From Bacteroidales bacterium UBA1715 (GTDB lineage Bacteria; Bacteroidota; Bacteroidia; Bacteroidales; UBA1715): a stretch of DNA of 30,154 bases. The first letter of the stretch is position 1. Every line of letters begins with the position of its first letter. Below, piece after piece: positions 8,352-16,033 of this stretch. The notes under the pieces were generated by a model. The model had not been told where the DNA came from and ran no database searches. It was given only the letters and a program-made list of their open reading frames with translations. Location: positions 1 through 30,154 of the forward strand of contig DCIX01000026.1 in NCBI GenBank assembly GCA_002317135.1. Reading direction: 5' to 3'. The position numbers and the translations under genes were made by a program.

Positions 8352-9305
8352 GTGGAAAAAACGGGAAAAGCAATAATCACCTGGGCAGTAAAAATTCTTG
8401 TCTTTGTTGGTGCATGGGCGTATGTTGTCTATAAATTCCTCCATACAGAACAAGACATTTCCACAATATTCTCCAGCGTATATTTTTCAATCCCACTATT
8501 CGTAGTTGTCTGTTTGGGAATGTTTTTCAATTGGGCATTCGAAGCTTTAAAATGGCAACAATTAGTCAATTGTAGCCAAAACATTACATTTAGAAAAGCT
8601 ATATCGGGCGTATTGGTTGGACTTCCTTTAGCACTGATTACTCCAAACAGAATCGGAGAAATTGGTGGACGTTCTATCGTGTTAGAAAAAGGGCACAAAG
8701 ATGCAATCTGTGCGACATTTTTAGGGAGTCTCACACAATTATTCGCAACCTTATTTTTTGGATGTTTTGGACTACTTATCTATTGCATAGCCTTTCCTAT
8801 TGACGAAAGAATACAAAAAATAGCAATACTCTCAACTAGTCTTTTTTGTATTATCCTTGCTATTGTTGTATACTGCAAAAACAAACGTTGGATAAAGAAT
8901 TTATTTCTTACTTGCTTCGGAAAGAAATTCTACAAACAAATTTTACACTTATTACAAATCTATAAGAAAAAAGATGTTGCAATTGCCACATGTATTAGCT
9001 GTCTACGATATGCTATTTTTTCTTCACAATTCGGGATTTTAATTAATATGCTGATTCCCGAATTATCTTTTATAGAAATTTTTATTGGCATTACCCTAAC
9101 CTATTTTATCACAACCATAATTCCAACATCGGTGCTTGGAGAAATCGGTATTCGAGGTTCTGTGGCGATGGCTGTATTTGAAATTTTTACCAATCAAATC
9201 ACCATAGTATTTCAAATTAGCATATTGGTTTGGTTAATAAATATTGTTATACCAACCCTTGTTGGTTCATTCATTTTGCTAAACCTAAAACGCAAAAAAA
9301 AATAA
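8352..9305 (+). CDS. Flippase-like integral membrane protein (LPG synthase TM / UPF0104 family)
   Basis: A 317-aa multi-pass membrane protein of the lysylphosphatidylglycerol_TM (UPF0104, YbhN/AglD-like) family, with roughly seven to eight hydrophobic helices. Family hallmarks include the early helix FVVVCLGMFFNWAFEALKW, GVLVGLPLALITPNRIGEIGGR (nt about 8608-8673) and a late IIPTSVLGEIGIRGSVA. Such proteins are associated with lipid transfer or flipping; here the catalytic GNAT-like domain of MprF is absent. The start is GTG at 8352: an in-frame stop lies one codon upstream (8346-8348) and the next ATG is far inside. A terminator separates it from the acyltransferase gene, yet there is almost no room for a promoter of its own. 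Function inferred from family only. Confidence 0.83.
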   Translation: MEKTGKAIITWAVKILVFVGAWAYVVYKFLHTEQDISTIFSSVYFSIPLFVVVCLGMFFNWAFEALKWQQLVNCSQNITFRKAISGVLVGLPLALITPNRIGEIGGRSIVLEKGHKDAICATFLGSLTQLFATLFFGCFGLLIYCIAFPIDERIQKIAILSTSLFCIILAIVVYCKNKRWIKNLFLTCFGKKFYKQILHLLQIYKKKDVAIATCISCLRYAIFSSQFGILINMLIPELSFIEIFIGITLTYFITTIIPTSVLGEIGIRGSVAMAVFEIFTNQITIVFQISILVWLINIVIPTLVGSFILLNLKRKKK

Positions 9306-9330
9306 AAGGCAACCCATTGGATTGCCTTTT
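9304..9330. terminator. Bidirectional terminator between convergent genes
   Basis: AAAAGGCAA (9304-9312) and TTGCCTTTT (9322-9330) form a 9-bp stem. The A run on one side and the T run on the other allow it to stop both the flippase-like gene (plus) and the YegP-like gene (minus). Confidence 0.85.
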
Positions 9331-9350
9331 GCATTTGAGATAGTGCTTGA

Positions 9351-9728
9351 TTATTCTGCAGTTTTATCTACGATTTCTGCTTCAGGAGCATTCTTACGAA
9401 TAGACTCAATACCATTCAAGCAACCTGCTTTTGATTCATAATCTTCACCAACAGCAATAATTTCGCCATTTGTTGCCTTCAAACGGAAGCGTGTTTTACC
9501 TGCTTTATCAGTATACACTTCGAATTTTGGATTTTTTGCAGTCTCAAAACCTTCAACTGTTTGATCTTCAAGATTAGCTTTTACACTGTTTTTTCTTACA
9601 CTTTCAATACCATTTTTACATGCGGCCATTGTAGTGTACACTTCAGATGTAGCAATTACTTGGTTGTTTCCTGCCAACAAGTCAAATTTAACACCACCTT
9701 TAGCGTTTTTAATCACAAATTTTCCCAT
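9351..9728 (-). CDS. YegP/DUF1508 tandem-repeat protein
   Basis: A 125-aa protein made of two DUF1508 (YegP) repeats of about 55 residues: MGKFVIKNAKGGVKFDLLAG and later PKFEVYTDKAGKTRFRLKAT, each ending in a GIESxRKN segment (CKNGIESVRKN, CLNGIESIRKN). The fold is small and beta-rich; the biological function is not established. It is cytoplasmic by appearance (no signal peptide, many Lys/Glu). It stands alone, divergent from the CvfB-like gene and ended by a shared terminator. Confidence 0.9.
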   Translation of the reverse strand: MGKFVIKNAKGGVKFDLLAGNNQVIATSEVYTTMAACKNGIESVRKNSVKANLEDQTVEGFETAKNPKFEVYTDKAGKTRFRLKATNGEIIAVGEDYESKAGCLNGIESIRKNAPEAEIVDKTAE

Positions 9729-9758
9729 AGTTTATTTTTATTAAATTACAATCTGTTA

Positions 9759-9766
9759 CAAATATA
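9759..9766 (-). promoter_or_regulatory. -7 box candidate for the YegP-like gene
   Basis: On the minus strand this reads TATATTTG, a perfect TAnnTTTG box about 30 bases upstream of the ATG at 9728. A second identical box lies at 9792-9799 on the same strand, 33 bases further upstream, so the start of transcription cannot be decided by eye. Confidence 0.45.
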
Positions 9767-9771
9767 ACAAA

Positions 9772-9794
9772 TTGATTTTATTTTCTAAAATCAA
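9772..9794. repeat. 9-bp inverted repeat between divergent promoters
   Basis: TTGATTTTA (9772-9780) and TAAAATCAA (9786-9794) are perfect inverted copies separated by TTTTC. The repeat lies in the 104-base gap between the divergent YegP-like and CvfB-like genes and touches one of the candidate -7 boxes. It could be a shared operator; in such AT-rich DNA chance is also possible. Confidence 0.45.
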
Positions 9795-9808
9795 ATATAG
9801 AGAATTCA

Positions 9809-9816
9809 TATCTTTG
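9809..9816 (+). promoter_or_regulatory. -7 box of the CvfB-like/dus operon
   Basis: TATCTTTG, a perfect TAnnTTTG box, ends 16 bases before the ATG at 9833. No clear -33 TTTG is found at the usual 19-20 bases upstream. Confidence 0.5.
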
Positions 9817-9832
9817 CAAAAAAATAATAACA

Positions 9833-10666
9833 ATGCTACAGTTAGGTAAAAACAACACGCTAAAAGTATTACGAAAAGTTGACTTCGGTTATTATCTCGA
9901 TGCCGCAGAATACGATAGTGTTTTGTTACCTCAACGATATGCACCAGAAGGTTTGCAAGAAGGCGACGAAATTGAGGTTTTCATCTACCTTGATTCCGAA
10001 GATAGAATTATTGCGACGACAGAAAAACCTGTTGCTGAAGTAAACGAATGTGCCTATCTAACCGCAAAAGATGTAAACAAATTCGGTGCGTTTCTTGATT
10101 GGGGATTACCGAAAGATTTGTTCGTACCATACAGAGAACAAAAAATGCGTATGGAAGTGGGCAAAAAATATTGGGTTTTTATCTATGTAGATAAAGATTC
10201 AGACCGCATTGTTGCCTCTGCCAAAATAGATAAATTCCTAGACCTCTATAATCCTCCATACAACGAAGGAGACGAAGTATCTATTCAAGTACATTCAAAA
10301 AGCGATTTAGGTATAAAAGTAATTGTTGATAATTGCTACTGGGGAATTATTTATCAAAACGAATGGGCAGGAAAACTTATTATTGGCGAAAAGAAAATCG
10401 CCTATATCAAAAAAGTACGCGAAGATTTAAAACTAGACATAAGCTTATCTCCTACTGGCTACAAAAATAAAATTGGTAGTTTTGAAGAAATTGTATTGCA
10501 AGCACTAACCAATAACAATGGTTTTCTTCCCCTACACGATAAAAGTTCTTCCGAAGACATTAAAGAAAGTCTTGGTATGAGCAAAAAGTCATTCAAAATG
10601 ACTGTAGGAAGCTTATATAAAGCAGGAAAAATCACATTAGAACCTAACGGTATTCGACTTTTATGA
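9833..10666 (+). CDS. CvfB-like S1-domain RNA-binding protein
   Basis: A 277-aa protein resembling CvfB/YitL. It carries repeated S1-like OB folds: an N-terminal one (LGKNNTLKVLRKVDFGYYLD), a central one beginning CAYLTAKDVNKFGAFLDWGL with the family's DLFVPYREQ, and a third after NPPYNEGDEVSIQV. The C-terminus is a winged helix (LGMSKKSFKMTVGSLYKAGK) typical of CvfB. In staphylococci CvfB binds RNA and affects virulence gene expression; the role in Bacteroidota is unknown. Its stop overlaps the dus start (ATGA), so the two form an operon, pairing an RNA-binding protein with a tRNA-modifying enzyme. Confidence 0.87.
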   Translation: MLQLGKNNTLKVLRKVDFGYYLDAAEYDSVLLPQRYAPEGLQEGDEIEVFIYLDSEDRIIATTEKPVAEVNECAYLTAKDVNKFGAFLDWGLPKDLFVPYREQKMRMEVGKKYWVFIYVDKDSDRIVASAKIDKFLDLYNPPYNEGDEVSIQVHSKSDLGIKVIVDNCYWGIIYQNEWAGKLIIGEKKIAYIKKVREDLKLDISLSPTGYKNKIGSFEEIVLQALTNNNGFLPLHDKSSSEDIKESLGMSKKSFKMTVGSLYKAGKITLEPNGIRLL

Positions 10667-11640
10667 AAATTGGAGATATAGATTTTGGCGAGCGTCCAGT
10701 TTTTGCCGCTCCAATGGAAGATGTAAGCGAACCATCGTTTCGCTATATGTGCAAAAAACATGGTGCTGATTTATTGTATTCCGAATTTGCTGCCTGCGAT
10801 GCCATAATTCGTTCTATAAACCAAACGCTAAAAAAAATTCGTAGCTTTGAATACGAACGACCTTTTGCCGTACAAATTTTCGGAAAAAATGCAGAAGCAA
10901 TGGCGGAAGCGGCAAAAATTGTTGAATCAGAATACAAACCAGACATTATTGACATTAACTTCGGCTGTCCTGTAAAGAAAATTGCGGGGAAAGGTGCTGG
11001 AGCTGGTCTATTACAGAACATTCCGCTTATGATAGAAATTGCAGAATCTGTAGTGAAAGCTGTTTCTACTCCTGTAACAGCGAAAACTCGCCTTGGTTGG
11101 GACAGCAATAATATGCCAATCGTTTCTGTCGCAGAGCAGCTACAAGATATTGGTATTCAAGCATTAACAATACACGGAAGAACTCGTGCACAAATGTACA
11201 CCGGTGAAGCAGATTGGACACTAATAGGCGAAGTCAAAAACAATCCAAGAATGACAATTCCTATCATTGGAAACGGCGATATTGATTCACCACAAAAAGC
11301 AAAAGAAGCATTCGACAAATATGGTGTAGATGCTATTATGGTCGGTCGAGCAAGTATTGGTGCACCTTGGATTTTCAAACAAATAAAACACTACTTAACT
11401 ACAGGAGAAATTCTACCAGAGCCATGCCTAAAAGAACAAGTTGCCGAAATCAAGGAATATATGATGAAATCTGTTGAATTTATGGGCTTACCTGGTGGTG
11501 TGATTCACATGAGAAGACAATTTGCCAAAACATTCAAAGGCCTGGAAAACTTTAGGGAAACAAGAATAAAACTATTAAACCTTTCCGACCTGAACGAAAC
11601 CATTGCATTGCTTGATGAAATAGCAGAAAAATGGGGATAA
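10663..11640 (+). CDS. dusB: tRNA-dihydrouridine synthase (DusB-like)
   Basis: A 325-aa FMN-dependent enzyme that reduces specific uridines in the tRNA D loop. The N-terminal TIM barrel has FAAPMEDVSEPSFR (14-27), the catalytic Cys102 in DINFGCPVKK, the FMN-phosphate motifs GRTRAQMYTGEADW and IIGNGDIDS, and MVGRASIGAPWIF. The C-terminal helical domain is present. Length and motifs fit the DusB/NifR3 branch, though the exact Dus subtype and target uridine are inferred. Its ATG overlaps the upstream stop by 4 bases. Confidence 0.92.
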   Translation: MKIGDIDFGERPVFAAPMEDVSEPSFRYMCKKHGADLLYSEFAACDAIIRSINQTLKKIRSFEYERPFAVQIFGKNAEAMAEAAKIVESEYKPDIIDINFGCPVKKIAGKGAGAGLLQNIPLMIEIAESVVKAVSTPVTAKTRLGWDSNNMPIVSVAEQLQDIGIQALTIHGRTRAQMYTGEADWTLIGEVKNNPRMTIPIIGNGDIDSPQKAKEAFDKYGVDAIMVGRASIGAPWIFKQIKHYLTTGEILPEPCLKEQVAEIKEYMMKSVEFMGLPGGVIHMRRQFAKTFKGLENFRETRIKLLNLSDLNETIALLDEIAEKWG

Positions 11641-11689
11641 TCATCTTTTTTAGGCATAATATTTGCTTTACAACAAAGAAAAAGTTGAT

Positions 11690-12250
11690 ATGAAAAAATA
11701 TATCTGCATAGTTCTTCTCATCATTCCCTTCTTTACAAAAGCACAATCTACTTTTGAACTATCTCTTTATGGGAAAGCAATTTCCGATATTCATACAGAT
11801 TTAACCTACTCAATGGGCCCATCATTGGAATGGCAACCACGCAGTGGAAATCTTGGACTAAACTATAGTTTACGATTCGGAAATGACGAGGCAAACAAAT
11901 TCGTATTCCAATGTCCTATAGGTGTATTTACAGGACTTTTAGCCGTAGCATGCCTAGACGATGACATATTAGGTTCTTTTGTTGGTGCGGCCCTATGTTT
12001 TATTCCCGAAGGTATTACATTCAACATAAACCAAGAAAATAATGGTATGTTTTTTACCATTGCACCATATATAAACCCTCTCTTATTGGACTTCAGCAAA
12101 GATGGCGTACGACCATTGATAGAATTAGGTACAAAAATTAAAATACCTATGGGACGAGCAATAGCAGCAATAGATTTCTCCGTACAGTCTAAGTACGACC
12201 CACAAGTAATAAAACCATCTATTGGTGCAAGTATTGGTTGGAAATTCTAA
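11690..12250 (+). CDS. Small exported protein, probable outer-membrane beta-barrel, unknown function
   Basis: A 186-aa protein with a signal peptide (MKKYICIVLLIIPFFTKAQS). The mature part has alternating hydrophobic and polar residues, a double-Asp turn (CLDDDIL) and a final strand ending GASIGWKF, which fits a small outer-membrane barrel ending in Phe. I do not recognise a named family. I chose the ATG at 11690 because the signal peptide begins there; nine further codons upstream are open. An imperfect -7 box (AATATTTG, 11658-11665) precedes it, so it may have its own promoter. The stop lies one base from that of the convergent DJ-1-like gene, with no terminator between. Confidence 0.7.
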   Translation: MKKYICIVLLIIPFFTKAQSTFELSLYGKAISDIHTDLTYSMGPSLEWQPRSGNLGLNYSLRFGNDEANKFVFQCPIGVFTGLLAVACLDDDILGSFVGAALCFIPEGITFNINQENNGMFFTIAPYINPLLLDFSKDGVRPLIELGTKIKIPMGRAIAAIDFSVQSKYDPQVIKPSIGASIGWKF

Positions 12251-12251
12251 A

Positions 12252-12803
12252 CTAAGCCAACAACATTTTCTCTGCAAGAAAATCTGCTACTCGTTTACCT
12301 CTCAAATGCTCAACAATTGCAAAAGCAAATTTTACAGCTGCACCTGCACCATTACCAGTAATGACATTTTGAGAAACAACAACTGATTTTGCAATATGTT
12401 CTGCACCCAAAAGATGCGATTCATATCCCGGAAAACAAGTTGCATGTTTTCCCTTTAATATACCTAAATCACCTAACACATACGGAGCGGCACAAATAGC
12501 AGCAAGCAACTTACCTTCTTCATTTTGTTTCAACAACATAGCAGCCAATTCCTTTGATTCTGCCAAATTTGATGCACCAGGCATTCCACCAGGCAACAAA
12601 AGCAATGTTGCGTTTTCTTGGTTTATTTTAGATATATCTGTATCACAAGTAACAATAAGTCCATGAGTACTAACAACTTCCAATTTACTTTTTACCGAGA
12701 CTAATTCAACTTCAAAGCCAGCCCTTTTTAACACATCGTATGGTATTAAAGCTTCCATCTCTTCAAAACCATCTGCAAGGAATATATATACTTTTGAATC
12801 CAT
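12252..12803 (-). CDS. DJ-1/PfpI family protein (YajL-like)
   Basis: A 183-aa flavodoxin-like protein of the DJ-1/ThiJ/PfpI superfamily. The nucleophile elbow AAICAAP places the reactive Cys at residue 104, and the conserved acidic residue is Glu15 or Glu16 in DGFEEMEAL. LLLLPGGMPGASNL is the other family signature. Length fits YajL/DJ-1 chaperone-deglycase-like proteins; the precise activity of these is debated. It is the last gene of a minus-strand run, 24 bases after topB. It should not be read as a thiamin gene despite the old ThiJ name. Confidence 0.9.
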   Translation of the reverse strand: MDSKVYIFLADGFEEMEALIPYDVLKRAGFEVELVSVKSKLEVVSTHGLIVTCDTDISKINQENATLLLLPGGMPGASNLAESKELAAMLLKQNEEGKLLAAICAAPYVLGDLGILKGKHATCFPGYESHLLGAEHIAKSVVVSQNVITGNGAGAAVKFAFAIVEHLRGKRVADFLAEKMLLA

Positions 12804-12827
12804 ATTATGTTTATTTATTTACAATCA

Positions 12828-14846
12828 TTATGCGGTGAATGGTACGCGATATGTACAACCATTCACATATTCCGAACACCCGTATGCAGTTCGTCCTTTT
12901 AGCAATGTTCCCTTTTTACAAAGCGGACATACCGTTCCAATTATAGAATCATCTACTTTAGGAGAATCCGCAACTGTTTCTTTTTTCTTTGTTTGTCGTG
13001 ACGTTTTTGGTTTATCGCTCTTTTTCTTAGTTTTTTCCAAAACCTCTGTTACAGAAACACGACGATTCGTATTATCGCGAATTACCGATTGTACAATGTC
13101 TGAAACCATCACTTTCAATTCATCTAAAAATTGTTTTGCATTATACGAATGATGTTCAATTTCACGCAATTTCTTTTCCCATGTACCTGTTAGTTCTGCA
13201 CTTTTCAAAGACTCTTCGTGAATGAGTGCAATCAATTCTATGCCCGTAGGTGTAGCTATTAGATTTTTCTTTTCTTTTATAATATACCTACGTTTAAACA
13301 ACGTTTCAATAATTGCCGCTCTTGTTGACGGACGTCCAATTCCGTTTTCCTTTAAGGCATCACGTAATTCGTCATTATCGACCATTTTACCTGCTGTTTC
13401 CATTGCACGCAACAATGTTGCTTCGGTATATGGTTTTGGAGCTTGTGTCCATTTTTCTGCAAGATCTGGCGTATGTGGACCTGATTCGCCTTTCACGAAA
13501 GTTGGAAGCACTTTTTCTTCATCATCTTTCTTATCCTCATCATCTTGTGCAGACTTATCAAATACAACTTTCCATCCCGGATCAAGAATAACCTTTCCTG
13601 TAGCCTTAAATTCATATTTATCTACCATACCCAATACCGTAGTTGTAGTAAACTGACAATCAGGATAAAAGGCAGCAATAAATCTTCGTGCAACCAAATC
13701 AAACACCTTCTCCTCATCTATATTCAATCCCGCAGGCGTAACGCCCGTAGGTATAATTGCATGGTGATCAGTCACTTTCGAAGAATCAAAGACTTTTTTG
13801 CTTTTTGGTAATTTTTTATTTTTGAATGGCTCCAATAATGGAACATAGTTTTGCAATCCTGCCAAACCTCCCATTATTTGTGGACATTTTGGGTAAATAT
13901 CATCACTCAAAAAAGTTGTATCTACACGAGGATATGTCGTAAATTTCTTTTCGTACAAACTTTGAATCAACTGCAATGTTTTGTCTGCCGAAAAGGCGAA
14001 CTTTTTGTTACATTCAACCTGCAAAGAAGTCAAGTCAAACAATCGAGGAGGCGCCTCTGTTCCTTTTTTGTCCGAAGAATCTTTTATGACAAAAGGAGAG
14101 TTCTTTATTTCATCCAAAATCTGTTGTCCTGCTTCTTTATCATCAATTTTCCCTGAAGTTGCCGTAAATGTCGTATCACGATACACTGTTGACAAAACCC
14201 AATATTGTTCAGGTACAAAGTTTTCTATCTGCAACTGACGATTAACAATCATTGCCAATGTGGGAGTTTGCACTCGACCAATAGAGAGAATCTGTCTATT
14301 TTGCCCGTATTTTAATGTATATAAGCGAGTTGCATTCATACCCAAAAGCCAATCACCTATAGCACGAACAAGTCCAGCTTCATATAAGGATTGATATTCG
14401 TTTTGATCTTTCAAGTTAGCAAAGCCATCACGAATGGCTTCTTCCGTCAAAGAAGAAATCCAGAGTCGTTTTACAGGACATTTTGCTCCAGCTTTTTGCA
14501 TCACCCAACGTTGAATCAATTCCCCTTCTTGACCAGCATCACCACAGTTTATAATCTCGTCTGCTTTTTGCATCAACGACTCTATAACCTTAAACTGTTT
14601 TTTCACACCACTATCGTCAATCAATTTTATCCCAAATTGTGGCGGAATCATTGGTAAACGCGAAAGCGACCAAGCTTTCCATTGATCAGTATAGTCATTC
14701 GGTTCCTTTAACGTACACAAATGACCGAAGGTCCAAGTTACTTGGTATCCATTGCCTTCTATATAACCATCGTAGGCAACAGTCGCTCCTAATACTTTTG
14801 CAATATCACGAGCGACACTCGGTTTTTCGGCAATACAAACTTTCAT
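12828..14846 (-). CDS. topB: DNA topoisomerase III (type IA)
   Basis: A 672-aa type IA topoisomerase that passes single strands and decatenates DNA. The Toprim domain opens with MKVCIAEKPSVARDIAKVLG and includes NCGDAGQEGELIQ (metal-binding acidic cluster); SIGRVQTPTLAMIV is the core signature, and the catalytic tyrosine is Tyr305 in TTYPRVDT. The tail is Lys-rich followed by a Cys-containing zinc-ribbon remnant (CPLCKKGTLLKGRTAYGC). I use the ATG at 14846; the frame also has a TTG three codons earlier. Full length and intact; one base separates it from the HAD gene upstream. With no plasmid or conjugative genes around, it looks chromosomal. Confidence 0.95.
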   Translation of the reverse strand: MKVCIAEKPSVARDIAKVLGATVAYDGYIEGNGYQVTWTFGHLCTLKEPNDYTDQWKAWSLSRLPMIPPQFGIKLIDDSGVKKQFKVIESLMQKADEIINCGDAGQEGELIQRWVMQKAGAKCPVKRLWISSLTEEAIRDGFANLKDQNEYQSLYEAGLVRAIGDWLLGMNATRLYTLKYGQNRQILSIGRVQTPTLAMIVNRQLQIENFVPEQYWVLSTVYRDTTFTATSGKIDDKEAGQQILDEIKNSPFVIKDSSDKKGTEAPPRLFDLTSLQVECNKKFAFSADKTLQLIQSLYEKKFTTYPRVDTTFLSDDIYPKCPQIMGGLAGLQNYVPLLEPFKNKKLPKSKKVFDSSKVTDHHAIIPTGVTPAGLNIDEEKVFDLVARRFIAAFYPDCQFTTTTVLGMVDKYEFKATGKVILDPGWKVVFDKSAQDDEDKKDDEEKVLPTFVKGESGPHTPDLAEKWTQAPKPYTEATLLRAMETAGKMVDNDELRDALKENGIGRPSTRAAIIETLFKRRYIIKEKKNLIATPTGIELIALIHEESLKSAELTGTWEKKLREIEHHSYNAKQFLDELKVMVSDIVQSVIRDNTNRRVSVTEVLEKTKKKSDKPKTSRQTKKKETVADSPKVDDSIIGTVCPLCKKGTLLKGRTAYGCSEYVNGCTYRVPFTA

Positions 14847-14847
14847 A

Positions 14848-15705
14848 CTACACAAACTTACCTTGATTCTTTTTTTCTAATTGATTAAAATCAAAATTTG
14901 ATTTTATCTGAGAAAGTATCGCTTCTACAATATTGTAGATTTCCTTTCCTTTGGTATAATCAGCTTCACAAGCAAAATTCACACGACCATCGTGAATTAA
15001 TTTTTTTGCAAGTTCTTTCTTATCCTTATTTCGAGGACGATAGATGGCAATAGAATTACCTCCATTATTTTTTACCATTCGCATACAAGGAACATCTGTT
15101 TCTCCGTCGCCAAAGTAAATCATGTGTTTAAAAGGAATTGGTCGTTCAGATTCCTCTTTATATTCATTCACAAGATAATTTTCGCTAATGTTCGCAACAC
15201 CTTTATTTATCATAAATAAAAATTGTGTTTTCGTAGTAAAATCAACAGCGACAGCAGGCCATTCCGCAATGCCATCAACATTATACAAAAAAGAACAGGC
15301 ATAAATTTGCTTGAATTTCGAAGCGATCCGCGTTCCCTCAATCATTTCCTTTAAGCCAGAAGAATTTATATAATGTTCAACTATGACATTATACTTATTC
15401 GCCAATTCTTCTACCAAATCAAACCACTCCTCTACACCATTATAGAGTTCCACACTTTTCCCATATTCCACAAAAGCATTACGACGAATACTCTTACCGG
15501 CAGAACGCGATTTATCAATCATCAATTTCATGTAACACAAGATATTACTTGCATTATGTTTTTTTACCAATGCATCGACCTCGTGCCAAAAATCATCTTT
15601 ATTTTTTATACCTATATCTTTTAGGAAATCATACTCTTGCATATTATGCGGAGAAAGAGTTCCGTCAAAATCGTAAATTAATGCTACGGTTGGTTTTGTT
15701 ATCAT
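14848..15705 (-). CDS. HAD-superfamily phosphatase (phosphoserine phosphatase-like)
   Basis: A 285-aa haloacid dehalogenase-like hydrolase. Motif I is IYDFDGTLS (nucleophile Asp12, acid Asp14) and motif IV is YFGDGETDVPCMRM; a cap domain lies between. It is related to a Bacteroidota family annotated as HAD or SerB-like; the substrate is not predictable. I start it at the ATG near 15705 because DFDGT lies 10-15 residues from the N-terminus in relatives. The open frame continues upstream without a stop into the wreck of hicB, so the residues before this ATG are a fossil HicB tail, not part of the enzyme. Its native promoter may have been changed by that remnant. Confidence 0.88.
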   Translation of the reverse strand: MITKPTVALIYDFDGTLSPHNMQEYDFLKDIGIKNKDDFWHEVDALVKKHNASNILCYMKLMIDKSRSAGKSIRRNAFVEYGKSVELYNGVEEWFDLVEELANKYNVIVEHYINSSGLKEMIEGTRIASKFKQIYACSFLYNVDGIAEWPAVAVDFTTKTQFLFMINKGVANISENYLVNEYKEESERPIPFKHMIYFGDGETDVPCMRMVKNNGGNSIAIYRPRNKDKKELAKKLIHDGRVNFACEADYTKGKEIYNIVEAILSQIKSNFDFNQLEKKNQGKFV

Positions 15706-15723
15706 TGTTTTTTTAAATTGACT

Positions 15724-15823
15724 CGCTAATTGAATATTTTCTAATTCACGTCCGAAATTATGCAATGCTGTTTCTATTTGTCGTCTGTTGTGAGGGTTTT
15801 CTGCTACCTGTCACATAATATAT
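15724..15823 (-). pseudogene. hicB: hicB antitoxin remnant (C-terminal HTH only)
   Basis: Two short frames together read like the C-terminus of a HicB antitoxin: IYYVTGSRKP (from 15823 down) and, after a one-base shift, RRQIETALHNFGRELENI (to about 15727). HicB proteins end in an HTH with a YVTGxRKP-like turn and an ETALHxxGxEL helix. The N-terminal two thirds, including the RNase-H-like fold, is missing, and no stop separates the fossil tail from the HAD frame. It follows directly on the stop codon of the hicA remnant, so a deletion has fused the two genes. This comparison is from memory of the family, not an alignment. Confidence 0.7.
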
Positions 15824-15974
15824 CTACTTCAACGTTCCTACAGCTACTTCTTTTGATAAATGATTACTTGTTGGAAAAACTTTTTGAGTTCCATAAAGGA
15901 TGTCCTGCTTGTTGTTTTCCTATAGAATAACAACCATTTAAACGAAGCAACTTGTGCAATTCATTGTATTTCAT
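15824..15974 (-). pseudogene. hicA: hicA toxin remnant (frameshifted, truncated)
   Basis: The frame from the ATG at 15974 encodes MKYNELHKLLRLNGCYSIGK, then QQAGHPLWNS, which is the start of a HicA mRNA interferase (double-stranded RNA-binding-like fold, catalytic His in GHPLW). It then hits a stop at 15864-15866 after 36 residues. The rest of the toxin continues in another frame as KVFPTSNHLSKEVAVGTLK, followed by TAG at 15824-15826. Family members have about four more residues (a P-x-T-G stretch) before KVFP, so an 11-base loss at the A-rich site near 15880 fits. The C-terminal helix is also gone. The gene cannot make an active full-length toxin. Confidence 0.8.
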
Positions 15975-15978
15975 TTAG

Positions 15979-15991
15979 ACCTCCAAAGGTA
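15979..15991 (-). promoter_or_regulatory. Promoter box and ribosome binding site of the hicA remnant
   Basis: On the minus strand TACCTTTG (15991-15984), a perfect -7 box, runs directly into GGAGGT (15984-15979), a full Shine-Dalgarno sequence 5 bases before the ATG. Strong Shine-Dalgarno sites are rare in this phylum and in this window. The two elements overlap, so a transcript started from this -7 box would not carry the whole GGAGG; transcription from upstream is then needed for its use. Confidence 0.5.
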
Positions 15992-16033
15992 CGAATTTTA
16001 ATATCATTTTCTTAAGCTTTCATAAATCTTTTT

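Noticed and set aside
12252..12803. DJ-1/PfpI gene as a thiamin gene (old name ThiJ)
   Set aside because: Modern evidence places this family outside thiamin synthesis, and it lies 12 kb from the thi operon in another transcription unit.
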